In this document: piece by piece, positions 1 through 11,626 of the stretch | Layout: every line of letters begins with the position of its first letter | Position numbering within the stretch: the stretch's first letter is position 1 | Assembly (NCBI GenBank): GCA_025200525.1 | Contig: CM045761.1 | Span: 96,510,182-96,574,181 of the forward strand | From: Camellia lanceoleosa | Taxonomy: Eukaryota; Streptophyta; Magnoliopsida; Ericales; Theaceae | Length of the DNA: 64,000 nt | Reading direction: 5' to 3' | Notes under the pieces: generated by a model | What the model was told of the DNA's origin: nothing | Database searches by the model: none | Seen by the model: the letters and a program-made list of their open reading frames with translations, nothing else | Program-made: the position numbers and the translations under genes

Positions 1-1169
1 TGAGTTATAAACCACTAATTTTACACTCTCAAGTGTTTTAATAGCTCAAATTCAAGCTCAAATCACCTCAGCAAGAAGCTCTCTAGGTTTGGTTTAGAGT
101 GTTTAGGAAAAGGCTATGCAAGTAGAAAGGGAGAGAGAGAATTGTAAAGAGAGGAATTTTCCAAAATTATTTCCTCACTCCTAAATGTTTCTCACCTTAA
201 AACAATGAAGGAAAATCATCTATATATAGAAACAGATGAGCCTCAGTCGAAAATATCAAAAAAGGGACAGTTGAAGCTCTGTGGAAACAGTTAGCAAAAA
301 TATCTGGGTTTTACACTAGTGGCCGGCAGGCCAGCAACGGTGGCCGGCAGGCCAGAAATGGTGGCCTGCTGTCCACAAATGGTGATTGCCAGCCACCTGC
401 CGGCCATAAAAAATTTGCTTCCAAGCCCGACTTCAAACGGGTATATCTCCTTTATCCGGACTCGGGTTTAGGTCATTCTTGAGTCTAAATTGAAGCCCCG
501 GAAGTCTAATTTTTAATGGTGGAAGCCTCACATCTAAATTATAAGTGTGCAAAGAGATATTCCTATTTTAGTGAAGGTTGCTCATTTCTATCTTAATCGA
601 ATTGGTGCCTAACTTCCAATGGCCATATCTCCCTCATCCGGAATCGACTTTAGGCTATTATTGAGTCTAAATTGAAGCCCCAGAAGTCTAATTTCCAATG
701 GTAGTGGCCTCATAACTAAATTCTAAGTTCACAAAGAGATATGCCTGATTTAGTGAAGGCTGCTCAGTTCTTTCTTAACAGTTTCAAGCTCAACCTCTTC
801 CCCAACTAGTTTTCTTCCCTCTCCTCCAATTTTCTTCAACTCCAAACCTATAAATAAGATGTTTTTAAAGATTTTCAAAGAGTTCACCTCTCTTCCATTG
901 ATTTCCACTTGGTCCCTGCTTGGTTTACCGAAACATGCAACATTTAACGAAATGCGAGTCTCGACACATCGTAGAAACATTTTCAAAAATATTTTGAAAG
1001 AGAGGGTTTTAAGGTCTACAATAGTTTTGGTCAAAAAGGGATGTAAGGTTGGGATTTAGAAGCTCTTCTTGCTGAAGAAATTGAATATTTGTACAACATA
1101 ACTTTCATCATCGAGTGATCAACCTAAGGCATCGAAATCTTAAGGGCAGTCAAAAATGCTGTGTCTACA
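1..1169 (-). mobile_element. Antisense LTR fragment, cut by window start
   Basis: The right edge ends in gtgtctaca, the reverse complement of the TGTAGACAC start seen in the gag-only element's LTR at 50865. The last 110 bases (hexamer-level matches such as catcatcgagtg and gcagtcaaaaatg) resemble the end of the antisense solo LTR at 33603-37416, so this is the 5' end of a related LTR read on the minus strand. A cluster of ggccggcaggcc motifs lies at 315-410. A 5-base target duplicate (CATAG after 1169) would have to be sought left of the window. Several short ORFs here have no recognisable domain. Confidence 0.7.
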
Positions 1170-2089
1170 CATAGGCTTCGGACAAGTAAAGTCTCTTTGA
1201 CCTCGGCTAGGAGAGGAAAACACTTAACCTAGGTATGCCACACCTCGGCCTATATACGCCACACCTCGGCCTAGATGCGCCACACCTCGACCTAGTTGTA
1301 CCAATCCAGGAACAAGATTGCTAGGTGTTGGCTAAGGTGCACAACAAGGTTGCAAGGTTCAAGAATCAAAGATGTTGGATGCCTAAATGATAAAAATCTC
1401 GGCCTACGTGATACACATCTCGACCAATATGCCAGGGTGAAGGTAGAGGTCAACTAAGGTGGTTCCAAGATGATCCTAGGTGTTGACACTCAATGGCCTA
1501 GGTGTAAGAGGTTCAAAGGTGTGACCTAGGCGTGAGATAGTAAAGATAGATAGCCTAAGTACAACACACAAAGCAAAGAACAAGGCATGCATATAACACT
1601 TAGGCAAAACATAATAACACAAAACCAAACAGGAACCTTTACTCGGCAAAACAAATCAAAGTCTACAGGTGCAACCTTAATAAGACAAAATCATGTAAAT
1701 TCATATGAGCATGACTAAGACAAGAATGAGGGTTGTTATAGTAGATCTACAATAATGGTGAAAATTAGAGGTGATGGTGAGGATCGGAGATGATAAAGAT
1801 GATCAGAAATAATAGAGAAGATCAAAGATGGATTGTGTAGATCGGAGACGGTTTTGTGTAGATCGAAGATGAATTTCTGTAGATTGGAGACGAATTTATG
1901 TAGATCGGAAATAGATTTGTGTATATCGGCAATAGATTTGAGTAGATTGAAAATGGATTTGTGTGGATTTGTGTAGATTGGAGATAGATTTGTGTAGATC
2001 AGAACTGGATTTGTGTAGATTGGAGATAGATTTAGATGGATGATGGTGGTGATAAAGATGGTGTTTGAGGATAAGAGAGAATAAGAGCG

Positions 2090-2133
<44 letters not shown>

Positions 2134-2342
2134 TATAATAAAAAAATATTACACAAAAATATATATATATATATATTTAATACAAACATTATATAGGAGT
2201 ATTTAGACTACTAAATAAGAAATCAATGTGTAATTACAAATATGTGTAATGGAGAAAAACAATGAGTGATGATACCAATAAGTGATAATGTTTAAAGATG
2301 GCAAGTCTTATGATATCTCACATAATTATCCATTTCAATGTT
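1170..2342. other. Spacer with simple tandem repeats, no gene seen
   Basis: Around 1235-1300 a short unit containing cacacctcggcctag recurs about three times. From about 1826 to 2040 a 25-30 base unit built on gtagatcggagatggatttgt recurs about nine times with drift. A GA dinucleotide run occupies about 2092-2128 and an AT run about 2159-2176. No coding potential or transposon end was recognised in the remainder. Confidence 0.6.
1826..2040. repeat. Degenerate ~27-bp minisatellite
   Basis: About nine diverged copies of a unit around gtagatcggagatgga, each followed by tttgtgt. Units differ by point changes and small length differences, so it is an old local tandem array. Confidence 0.7.
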
Positions 2343-4648
2343 TGTAATAACCCTCACCACTGATTACCGATTAATTACCGATCATTGCTAAACTGAGACT
2401 GATTATGATGGATAACCGAAGTAATTGAAATAAATCGCAACTAATTGATTGATCAGTAAATGCATCTCTATTTGACTATCTATTCATATTTTTATGTTTA
2501 AACTGCAAATTAAAGGCCTTATCGGGGGTCGAACCAGAAATTGATTGATGTTTTGAGATCATGGGAATTTATGTGATTTTTGGCATATTTATCTGAAAAG
2601 TGATTTAGTACGATTAAACTAGATTAAAATAAGCTAATTTAAACAAGTTGCACTATTTACGGAATTGCCATGTTAGTGGGCCCTTTATCATAACATATTT
2701 GAGGCCTATTATTCATTCAACAAAGCATTTCATCAGCTCATTCCTTAGACTCAACCGACCAAGAGAGGGAGAGGGAGAGAAATTGAGTTCTATCTTGTGA
2801 ATTGCTTGGAAATTGAAGAAATTGTAGAAGAGATTGCATATTTGAGCTCCCTTCTTGAACTACAAGACTTAAGGTAGATTCATTGTCTTCTTGTTTATGT
2901 TTTGAGTTGATTCTTGCATGGTTTAGAGCAAAGTTGAGTCTAGAGCCAATTTATGGCTCAAATTGTTGTGTTGAAGCTTAATTGTTGCATGCATGTATAT
3001 ATATTGAAGTTTTGAGGTTGTAGTTCATAATTCCTCACATGAATGTCCATGTTTTGAGAATAGATTATGAATTCATCTTGATTTTGTAAGATTTGGCTCT
3101 TTAGAGCATGAAAGTGAAGCTTGAAGGTGGTTTAAACTTATGCATGTCATGGTTGTAGCATGTTCATGAAGTTTGGTTTGAAATTGGATTTAATTGAAAC
3201 ACCCTTGGGCTTTGATTTATCAAATTGATCGTTGAAACATGTAATATTATGGGTTTTGAAGTATTTTCCAGAAAATTAGCCCAAGAGGATCGAAATTTAT
3301 GCATTTATACTTGATTTGAGCTTCGAAGTTCAAATCTGGAAATTCCAGATTTTGGACTCCCGCTCGAGCGGGGAAAGTGGCGCTCGAGCAGAAAATTCGT
3401 GCTCCAGTACTTTGCACTGTTTTGAAGTCCGCTCGAGCGGAAGGATTGACGCTCGAGCGGGACCTTGTGTCTTACGCTCGAGCAGCTATCGAGCGTCTAT
3501 CGAGCGTGATTTTCGAGCATCCAGTACTTTTGCCATGTTTTGCATTACGCTCGAGCGTGGTAAGTGACGCTCGAGCGGAAACCTTTGTTTGCATGTACGC
3601 TCGAGCGGGGAAACCTACGCTCGAGCGGGACCTCTGTTTTCTGAAAATTTTGTGAATGCTTTTAAAGTGCATCTTTGCATCCTCATTCCATCCTAGGCAT
3701 TCTTAGGCCTAGTTTAAGTCATCTTAATGAGGATATAGATGTAGAACACACCGAGGCAAATTAGGGATTTAGTTATTATCCTTCCCAACTGTGTAGCTTA
3801 GTGTGTGTTCAATCTGTAAACTGTGTAGAGTTGGCGACTGGAGACGTGCTCTAGCTTACTATAGCCCAGAACTCTATGAGTAACAACTGTGTGAAGATAT
3901 GTTCAAAAATGATTATCTTTTGAACAATTGAACCGCATCTTTCCATAATTGAATGAATGTATGTCCTATATTCTCGAATCAGACAGGCATCCTTAGCAAT
4001 CACATCGTTATCATTCTGAGATCTTTGTCGGTTCCCTTGTTGGAACCACTACTGTTTACTGATTGATGGCTATCATTAACTGTTCGATCTTTCAAGACCT
4101 ACCGTTTACTATACTGCTATGCTAATGGATGTACCACATATGACTGAATGACTGATATACTGAATTAATGTACTATTTTCATTACTGTAAGGACATTCAT
4201 TCTTAACCTCTTTACGCATTATATTATTCACTGGGCTTTAGCTCACTGTTTATATATATATATATATATGTGTGTAGGTGTTCAGGCACCAGACCAGAGC
4301 TATGAGCGTGGATTAGACTCCTCTTTTTGTCAAGCCAGCCACTGTGCCTCACTGCGAGGTTCCGAACCTGCCAAGCTATGGCTTAGGGGTGTTTTTATTT
4401 CCCTCAGGTTCTGCTTATATTATCGTAGACCGATAACACTGCATCGAATCATAATAGGATTTGGCCCAGATTCAAAGATTGTAAATATTATGCATCTTGT
4501 CTTTGCTTGTGTATATATATATGTCTGAAAAGTCTTTTTTGCATACATCATTGGACATTGCTTATTTATCGTATTGGCTTCCGCCATGCCGGCCTTGGTA
4601 ATCTCAGATTCTTGGCTAAACCCATAGGGGTGGGTTTGGGTCGTAACA
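2343..4648 (+). mobile_element. Solo LTR, 2.3 kb, chromovirus-like
   Basis: Starts TGTAATAACCC and ends GTCGTAACA. It is flanked by a perfect 5-base target-site duplication ATGTT (2338-2342 and 4649-4653), and no internal retroelement sequence follows, so it is a solo LTR left by LTR-LTR recombination. Layout resembles the LTRs at 32152-38063: a CTCGAG palindrome array, then a gctttagctcac stretch near the 3' side. An AT run sits at about 4249-4268. ORFs inside it are by-products of the repeats. Confidence 0.85.
3361..3627. promoter_or_regulatory. Array of CGCTCGAGCG palindromes, 20-bp phased
   Basis: Seven perfect CGCTCGAGCG palindromes (starts 3361, 3430, 3450, 3548, 3568, 3598, 3618) and two CGCTCGAGCA variants (3381, 3475). 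Four pairs are exactly 20 bases apart: 3361/3381, 3430/3450, 3548/3568 and 3598/3618. Half-sites (atcgagcgt, ttcgagcat) lie at 3488-3517. The even two-helical-turn spacing suggests a protein-binding array, but function is inferred only. Confidence 0.6.
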
Positions 4649-4653
4649 ATGTT

Positions 4654-6086
4654 ACTAATGGGTAGATAGATAAACACAGTTCAAGCTCATATTAATAATT
4701 GACAAAATAGATAATAACAGTATCATATAGCAATGAAAGAGTAAGCCCATATGTTTGATATCAAATGTCATTGATGTTACTGATACCAATAGGCAATCTA
4801 AGAGATTTAACAATCATAGCATAAACATTACTTAGAATACCTATTATTGCTCACAATAATTTAAACTAATTATAATCTCATGGAACTAAGGTAATTCCAC
4901 AACTAAGGCATGTCCAACATATAACAGTTCATATGCCTAGAAAATCACGAAATCAATATATTTAGTACAAATTTAAGCATAAGCATGCTTTTCTTTTTCC
5001 CTTTTTTGGCAAGAGTATATTTCTCTTCATTCATCATCAAAGAATATACATTACAAATCATATGATGCATAATTAAATCCATGAATAATCAATCCCTTCC
5101 ATATCTTTGCAATGAAGATGTTAGTTTAAAGGATGTGAGAGAACATATGAAATTTATCACAAGAGCTCAAGAGTGTATTAGGAAACATACCTTTAATTCA
5201 TGAGTTGGAAACTTTTCAGTCTTCAATTTCTTTTCATAAATAAATCATCTCAAAAGGGTTTAACAGATGTGTTTAACAAAATCGCAATCTTCAATTTCCT
5301 TTCATAAATAAATCATCTCAAAAGGGTTTAACAGATGTGTTTAGCAAAATTATTTCTTCCCCTAGGTTGGTGCTTCCTTTTTCTATGGTGATTTTGTGCA
5401 GATATAGTATTCATAAAACAATCACATGAAACATGCAGTATATAAAATGTAATCATATCAAGTTAAATAAGCACATAATAAATGTTATTATATTTCACTC
5501 TCATTTTTTATCATTAATAAAAATAGATAAACTCAAAAGATGAGAAGATTTCAATAGGTGCCATGATCAATTAAGAGTTTATAATGCTATTTTTGGATTT
5601 TTCAAAATGAAACACTTCAAACAAATATTAATTCTCATGAAGAATATTACATCTAATCAATATATTACATTATCAAAATCAAATGTGATTCAAAAAAAAT
5701 AATCAAAGTAATAACAAAAATCACATTCTTTCAAACATAAATGTTAAAAATTAAGCACAAGATATAACATAGTAGTGGATTATTTGTAGTCAACATTTAT
5801 TTTGAGGCATGATCTAAATAATTAATCATATAATAGTGATATTCTACTTCATTCTGTACTTCATGTAGCATGCATGATGTCATTTTTATGCATGATGTAT
5901 TTATGTATGCATAGCATGGCATATCATGACATTCATGTATGAGTTGGAATAATATATTCATATATACATGAGAGTAGAAATTTTATCATCAAATGAAATA
6001 TTTTGAGATTTGGAAACCAACTTTTACCGAAGCTACATATACCAATTATTTATTATTGTTGTTGAATATTGCATGATTATTGTTCA
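4654..6086. other. AT-rich spacer, no gene seen
   Basis: No convincing ORF or transposon end. It holds a direct tandem duplication of about 68 bases (unit starts 5220 and 5288, containing catctcaaaagggtttaac). The left part may be the decayed 3' portion of the copia element whose gag and protease lie just to the right, but I could not recognise integrase, RT or an LTR. Confidence 0.5.
5220..5355. repeat. 68-bp tandem duplication
   Basis: Two head-to-tail copies starting at 5220 and 5288, both reading tcttcaattt, then cataaataaatcatctc and gggtttaacagatgtgttta. They differ at only a few bases, so the duplication is fairly recent relative to its surroundings. Confidence 0.8.
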
Positions 6087-7442
6087 TCCAAGAAGATGTG
6101 GTAAATATTGTCTTCAGTTATACATTTTGAACATCCACTGTCCAATTACCATTTCCTTTTATCGGATTTCACCTTGAAGTACACCTGCAAAACAAATCAA
6201 GCATTCAAATTGGGTACCCATACCTTTTTGGATCCATGAATATTAGTTTCAAAGTTGATTGATTTTGGAACTTATATCTTTTTTATTTTAGCAAAAAAAA
6301 GATTTCTTTTAACATGACATGAAGGTGAAATATGATTTTTTTCTACCACAAAAATGACATGTGAGATGAGAGTATCTAAAACATGCATGAACAAAACTAT
6401 TTTTAAAAGTTTTTCCTTTTGAAAAAGGTTTATATCCAATTACGCCTCTACCAAATGTATAATTTTGACTTTTAAGAATTTTATCCAAAATGCCACTTCC
6501 TTGAGTAAATTTTGAAAATATTTTTCAAATCTTCTATATTTTTGTTCAAAACAACTTTATCCTTTTTTAAAGAATCTTTTTCGATTTTCAAATTATTTGA
6601 GACATTTTGTTTTAAAAATAATTCATCTACTTGCTTTTTCAAAATCTCATTGCCATTTTTAAAAGCCTCAATTTCAAATTTCAAATCAATTGAAGATTTT
6701 TTTAAATTTATATTTTCATTTTTCAAATCCTCATTTTCAAGTTTCAAATCATTTAGTTCCTTTTTCAAAATAGGAGATTCTTTCGATTTTAAAATGTCAT
6801 TTTCTTCTTTTATCTTTGAAAAATATTTTTGTCACACTTCAATTTTATTAGATAAAAATTTATTTTCTTTTATTGAACTTGAAAACATCTTTTTAAGAGC
6901 AATATTTTCAATGTCAAGTTTTAAAATTCATCATGTAATTCATCAAATGTTGATTTTAATTCATCAAAAGAATAAGACTCATTGTTTACCTCATCATCTC
7001 CCAATGCCATAAGGCATAGGTTGGATGCTTCATTGTTCTTGCTTTCCTCACTGGAGCAACATTTATCATCATCTCCATATGTGGATTTTATTTCTTCTAT
7101 GATTCTATTTACTCGAGTCATGCCTTCGTGTGTGACTTCTAATTTTGTCCAAATTTATTTTGTTGTGTCACAAGCACAAATTCTATCATATTCATTAGGA
7201 TCAAGTGCATAATACAAAATATGTTCTACTTTAGCATTTTCTTAAATGCTTCTAATGTCATCCCTATCACATTCCTCTTATGTTTTAGAAACTTTCTTTA
7301 TATCTACGATTTTGGAAGGAATAATTGGACCATTTTTAATAACGTTCCATACCGTGTAGTCTATCCCTTGAATATATATCATCATTCTATTTTTTTGATA
7401 ATTGTATGTGTCACCAGTAAAATATGGAGGGTTGGAAGGTGA
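6087..7442 (-). pseudogene. Ty1/copia gag-protease remnant, minus strand
   Basis: Read leftwards, this is the body of a copia polyprotein. About 7400-7160 encodes the N-terminal gag/UBN2-type region (QGIDYTVWN, LDPNEYDRICACDT, LEVTHEGMTRVN). About 7070-6921 encodes the acidic linker typical of copia gag (CLMALGDDE, SFDELKSTFDELHDEF). 6768-6481 is a Lys/Asn/Leu-rich coiled coil. About 6150-6107 encodes the protease site LDSGCSKCITED preceded by an in-frame stop. The CCHC knuckle region is not evident and integrase/RT are missing. Several stops show it is dead. The first ~13 codons and start lie at 29704-29742 because element 1 inserted between them. Confidence 0.8.
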
Positions 7443-7447
7443 GTGAT
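7443..7447. repeat. Target-site duplicate of element 1 (left)
   Basis: GTGAT here against GTGAC at 29704-29708, one mismatch. Removing one copy plus the element restores the reading frame of the copia gag across the junction, which supports these edges independently. Confidence 0.75.
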
Positions 7448-8244
7448 TGTTGGCACAAAAATTTCAACTAAATTTATGACACGTACAGAGCCTATGATAG
7501 AAAGGTTGTAGGTTATCACCCCCTAAAAAAAGATCAATATGATCTGTTGAAGTACATAAATAAAACGATGTTGTATCTCAACGACGTTATTCAAGATACT
7601 CAAATGACACGTGGAGCCTACAAAAGATGACACCTGTAGAGCCTACAGCAAGGACACCACACAGGATGAAACCCCAAAGATCAATCCGGTTAATCAGATA
7701 TAGGATTAATCAGATAGCGTTATTATTCAAAATTCAAATGATTGAAATTCAAATTGAAGATGAAACATTCCTATCACCTGATGGCCCTCTATAAATATGA
7801 GGACCATCACACAAGATGGGGAATCGGAAAATCAGAAGTAAAAAGATCAGAGAGAGAGAGAAAGAAATTGAGAGCTAAAGAAATCGTTACAAGAAAGAAG
7901 AAGAGAAGCCTAGAGAACTCAAGAGCCTACGCTAATGGCGATGAATAGGTAAAGGGTTCCAAACCCAAGAATTGTATTTTGTATTTGAGGGTTCAAAACC
8001 CATAACAATTTCAATAAAATATTTATTTTTCTTAAATTGTCTTTTGTTGTTTATTTTGTTCTTCATTAATCGGAAGTTTCATTTGTATAAAATGTGTAAT
8101 TAACAATCTGAAATATAGATCAAAAATAAGAACCTGCTATTCAAATAATCAACACTGTTTAGTCCAAAAACTAAACAGTGGACATTTGTAACATAAATTT
8201 TGAAATGTGTTGAAACACTTCATGTTTTAAAATTTGTGTCTACA
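7448..8244 (+). repeat. 5' LTR of element 1
   Basis: Begins TGTTGGCAC, ends TGTCTACA. Matches 28888-29703 along its length with about 35 substitutions and a few small indels; the largest indel (about 14 bases) is near 7740, where the 3' copy has extra sequence. Confidence 0.9.
7790..7797 (+). promoter_or_regulatory. TATA box in 5' LTR
   Basis: TATAAATA in a GC-richer context (ggccctc just upstream), conserved in the 3' LTR at 29244-29251. Likely drives the genomic transcript, placing R/U5 downstream of about 7825. Confidence 0.6.
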
Positions 8245-8249
8245 AATTC

Positions 8250-8267
8250 TGGCATGCCCAGTGGGAC
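8250..8267 (+). other. Primer-binding site of element 1
   Basis: TGGCATGCCCAGTGGGAC starts six bases after the LTR end and begins with the TGG that pairs with tRNA CCA. I did not identify the tRNA with certainty. Confidence 0.65.
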
Positions 8268-8353
8268 TTATTTCTCCTCCCATCTTTTGAAGAACAAAAA
8301 AAATATATATATGTATATAGTTGAAACTTACTGACGTATTCTTTTGTTATAGG

Positions 8354-9487
8354 AATGCTGAAGCAACTGTCAAGAGACAAACCTACACTCCAGTGGTTCT
8401 GAAATCACCAAGGGTAGAGATAGCACCCATCACCTAAGAGGCTCCAGAGCGAATGCTCTTGGCTGTCCCAAAGGTAGAACCAGGGAAATCATGGAAAGAT
8501 GCACTTATTTCCCCTATCACCCAAGGGGCTCTGGAGCGAAAGCTCTTGGCTGTCCCGAAGGTAACTGGTGTGATGAAGAAAGTCACACTTCTCCAGAAAG
8601 CTGAAAGTTTGAGAAAGATTACTGAAGATTATGTGAAAGCGTCGAAGCAATACGCAATTGTGAGGGCCATAGCCCGAACGAAGAGCTTTCTAATTCAGGC
8701 AAAGGAGGCTAATCAGTTTGCAACTACAACTTTTGTTGCAGTTTTAATGGGGAAAACAAAAAATGTTGTGGCCTAACTACTCAAAAGGGTAGAAGACTCT
8801 ATTAAAATTGTGGGGTCTACCCAAAAGAAAGCCTCTGCTGAAAACATGGCCATCATTAGGGCCATTGGAAGGAGGGTAATGACCCAAACTCCTGTTGATG
8901 GAAAAAAGGTCCCTGTTGTTGAAAAAGCAGTTGCGGCCTACAAACCAATAGTTCTGTTCAGAGCACAAAATCGGTCAAACCAAATCTCAGTCAACTCTCA
9001 AGAGCCAAAGGAACACTCGTTGGCTCGACAGGGTTCGAATAAGGAACACCCGTTGGCCCGACAAAATAAGAAACACCCGTTAGCCCAACGGGATTTGAAA
9101 CAACATCAATTGGTCCGCTCTAAAAATGTAGGGACTGCTTTGAAAATTCCTGAGGAATTTGCAAAAACACAAATGGTTCCTTCTATGCCCCTAGGGGCTC
9201 GACTTGATATGTCATCCGGTCCAGTTTTGAAAAGACAAAGGCGAAGAAGAAATAAGGCCTTAAAGAAACTGGAACTAAGAACAATGGCAACAAATGTTAT
9301 AGGAGCTATTGAAAGGGCTTTCTCGAAAGATGAACGCCAAAAACAAATTGAAAGTCCTGTCTTTGTTGGAAAGTCAAACGTGGAGGAGGGTAAGCAACCC
9401 TTGGGAAATGTTTCTACTTTGATTGAACTATCTATGGAGGGAATAAGAAAAGGGCCTGTAACAAGGTCCATAACCCGTAAGGCTTAA
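8354..9487 (+). pseudogene. N-terminal extension of element 1 polyprotein (ORF1-like)
   Basis: This opens the long frame that continues to pol. No known domain is recognised; Ogre-type elements are known to carry an extra region upstream of gag. The protein is basic and low in Cys. It contains a duplicated module ending LLAVPKV (around 8435-8480 and 8515-8562) and four diverged KEHPLARQ-like repeats (about 9006-9115), then a basic run RQRRRRNKALKK. Stops at 8435 (TAA where the sister repeat has CAA, so C to T), 8774 and 9485 break it. No in-frame ATG precedes the first stop; the stretch cttttgttatag before 8353 resembles a 3' splice site, so the true start may be supplied by splicing. Confidence 0.6.
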
Positions 9488-11626
9488 AACAATGCATCGC
9501 AATCAGATGCTTCAAATATGAGTAATGTTGTGGGGGTTGATAATCTTTTATATGAACAAGATGATTCTATCTCGTTTGTTTCAACGAATATTGGAAACAA
9601 TGAATTGAGAGATATCAACAAAGTCGCAGTTATGATGACCGAGGTTGAGAAAGAAGGTGAAAATTCGCAAGTCCAACAAGACCAAGGTCTCAAGGAAAAA
9701 GTGGTAGCTCTACAAGAACAACTTGAGAGAAGAGAACGGGAAATGGCCGCTATGTTGGAGCAAATGCAACAGTTGCAGGCCCAAATGATAGGACTAGGAA
9801 GTGCACCCAAACAAATGACACAACCTGTTATGGGGACATCCGTAGGCATACAAAGTACACTAGCCCCAGGGGGCAATGGTCCTTGTTACTCTGATCTAAC
9901 CAGTGGTGGTATGAATCCAATGCTGATGGTCATGATTGATGATATGGTGAGGAGACAAGTAAAGAAAGTCAAAGAAAAAGATGATGAGAATTTTTGAATA
10001 ATTACAAAACCTTACCTAGCATGGTTAGATGCTGTTCCATTCCCTTCTGGTTTTTCCCAACTAGATTTCAAAATGTTTGATGGAACAGGAGATCCAAGAC
10101 AACATGTGGCTCATTTCCTTTCAAGATGCGGGCCAATAGCCCAGAATGAGGCCCTGTGCCTGCAACTATTTGTCCAATCACTTGAAAGTTCTGCATGTAC
10201 TTGGTATGCTAATCTTCCTGAGGGATAAATCCTAAATTGGCATTCTATAGTGAAGGAGTTTTTCCTTAAACAGTTCTGCAACACACAAAGGCGAGTTGGA
10301 GTACCAGAAGTGATTGAGACCAAGCAACGTGACAATGAGTCTGTTATAGATTTCATTGCAAGATGGTGAGCTTTGACATTTGCTTGTCCTCAAAAGTTTA
10401 CGCAATTAGAATTAATTCGAATGTGCCTCAACAACTTCCGACATGAGCTCTCTACGGCTCTTATGGCTCAAACTTTTGAAGGATTCAATGATCTATGCAC
10501 TAAAGCTCATGATATGGAGCTGCATCTAGCTAAACGAAGGAGGCCTAGGGCCATTGAAAGGGTTGAGTCCTCGATTGCAGCTACAATCGAAACCAGAAAG
10601 AAGGGTCCTGTTGTAGTAGGGGCAAAAAAGCCCAAGGAATTTAAAAAGGTAACTATGAAAGAAAGGTTGGAGAAGAAATATTCTTTCATAGATGATCTGG
10701 TTGAAGACCTATTCGAAGATATGTTGGAGCAAAAGTTGATTGCTCTCCCTGAGGTGAAAAGACCACATGAGGTAGGAAAGACCAATGATCCAAAGTATTG
10801 CCCCTACCATCATTTGATTAGCCATCCGATAAAAGAGTGCTTTGTTTTGAAAGATAAAATTCAAGAACTTTTGGACTCTAAGATTATTAAGCTCCCTTCT
10901 CAAGAGAAAGCATCTGCTAACCCAATCACTATCAACAATGATAATAAAGGAGAATGGGTCGTTTATCAGTTAAAAAGCATGAAGAAAAAACAAAATGCCA
11001 CAATGAAAGCTAGAAGTGTGGTTGATTCAACAACACAAGGGCCAAAAGTTTCCAAAAAGCAAAAAACAAAAGTTTCCAGGAAATAGAAAAAAGCCAAAGT
11101 AAGTAGGAGAAAAGGAAAAAAGAACCCAAAGAAGGAAAAAAGAGAGAAATTGGTCCCTAATGAGCAGTTAGAGCAAGGTCCCCTTGTCCCAATCACATTA
11201 GAGGAATTTCTACCTTCAAAATTTCAATCTGTAGAGTTGCAGACATACTTTGATAAAAGAATGGAGGAAAATTTTACTTTGGCCCCTTGCCTAACCATCA
11301 TTGTTTTAAGTGATAACGAGGAAGATGAGGGTGAAGTTGGTTCAAAAGTTAGGGAAGGAGATTGCATTACATCTCCTATCTGCATATTTGACTCACCAGA
11401 GTATACACCAACTTCTCCAGAATACACACCAGCCTCACCAGAGTATACACCTTCTCCAGAATACACACCAACTTCTCCAGAGTATACACCAGAAGCCTTT
11501 TCTCCAGAGTATTCACCAGTACCACCAATGTACTATCAAAACACTCCAGAATATGTAAGAGGAACAGAACAAGGAGACACTGGGTGTAGGTCCGACTCTG
11601 AGCTTATGAAAAAGGCGAAAAAATGA
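9488..11626 (+). pseudogene. gag: Gag of element 1 (capsid module 1, zinc-finger-like)
   Basis: Structural protein forming the virus-like particle. Same frame as the region upstream. About 9640-9790 is coiled coil (EKVVALQEQLERREREMAAM). About 10015-10500 is a Retrotrans_gag capsid domain (FDGTGDPRQHVAHFL, SLESSACTWYANLP, LMAQTFEGFNDLCTKAHDME). About 10797-10890 is a CPYH-x-H-x-C knuckle variant (YCPYHHLISHPIKECFVLKD). A Lys-rich linker and a YTPTSPE repeat follow. In-frame stops at 9995, 10226, 10367, 11084 and 11624; the one at 10367 is consistent with CGA to TGA. No frameshift seen. Confidence 0.85.
11393..11536 (+). other. RNA polymerase II CTD-like heptad repeat in Gag
   Basis: The frame encodes consecutive units [20 protein letters not shown] (one residue short), YTPTSPE, then YTPEAFSPE and YSPVPPM. 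The consensus YTPTSPE matches the polymerase II C-terminal heptad YSPTSPS at five of seven positions. Codons vary between units (tat/tac, gag/gaa, tct/tca), so this is not a freshly slipped DNA repeat. It lies between the zinc-finger-like motif and the second capsid-like module. Confidence 0.8.

Noticed and set aside
3316..3672. ORFs on both strands across the CTCGAG palindromes
   Set aside because: Palindromes lack stops in several frames; the ORFs are shadows of the array.
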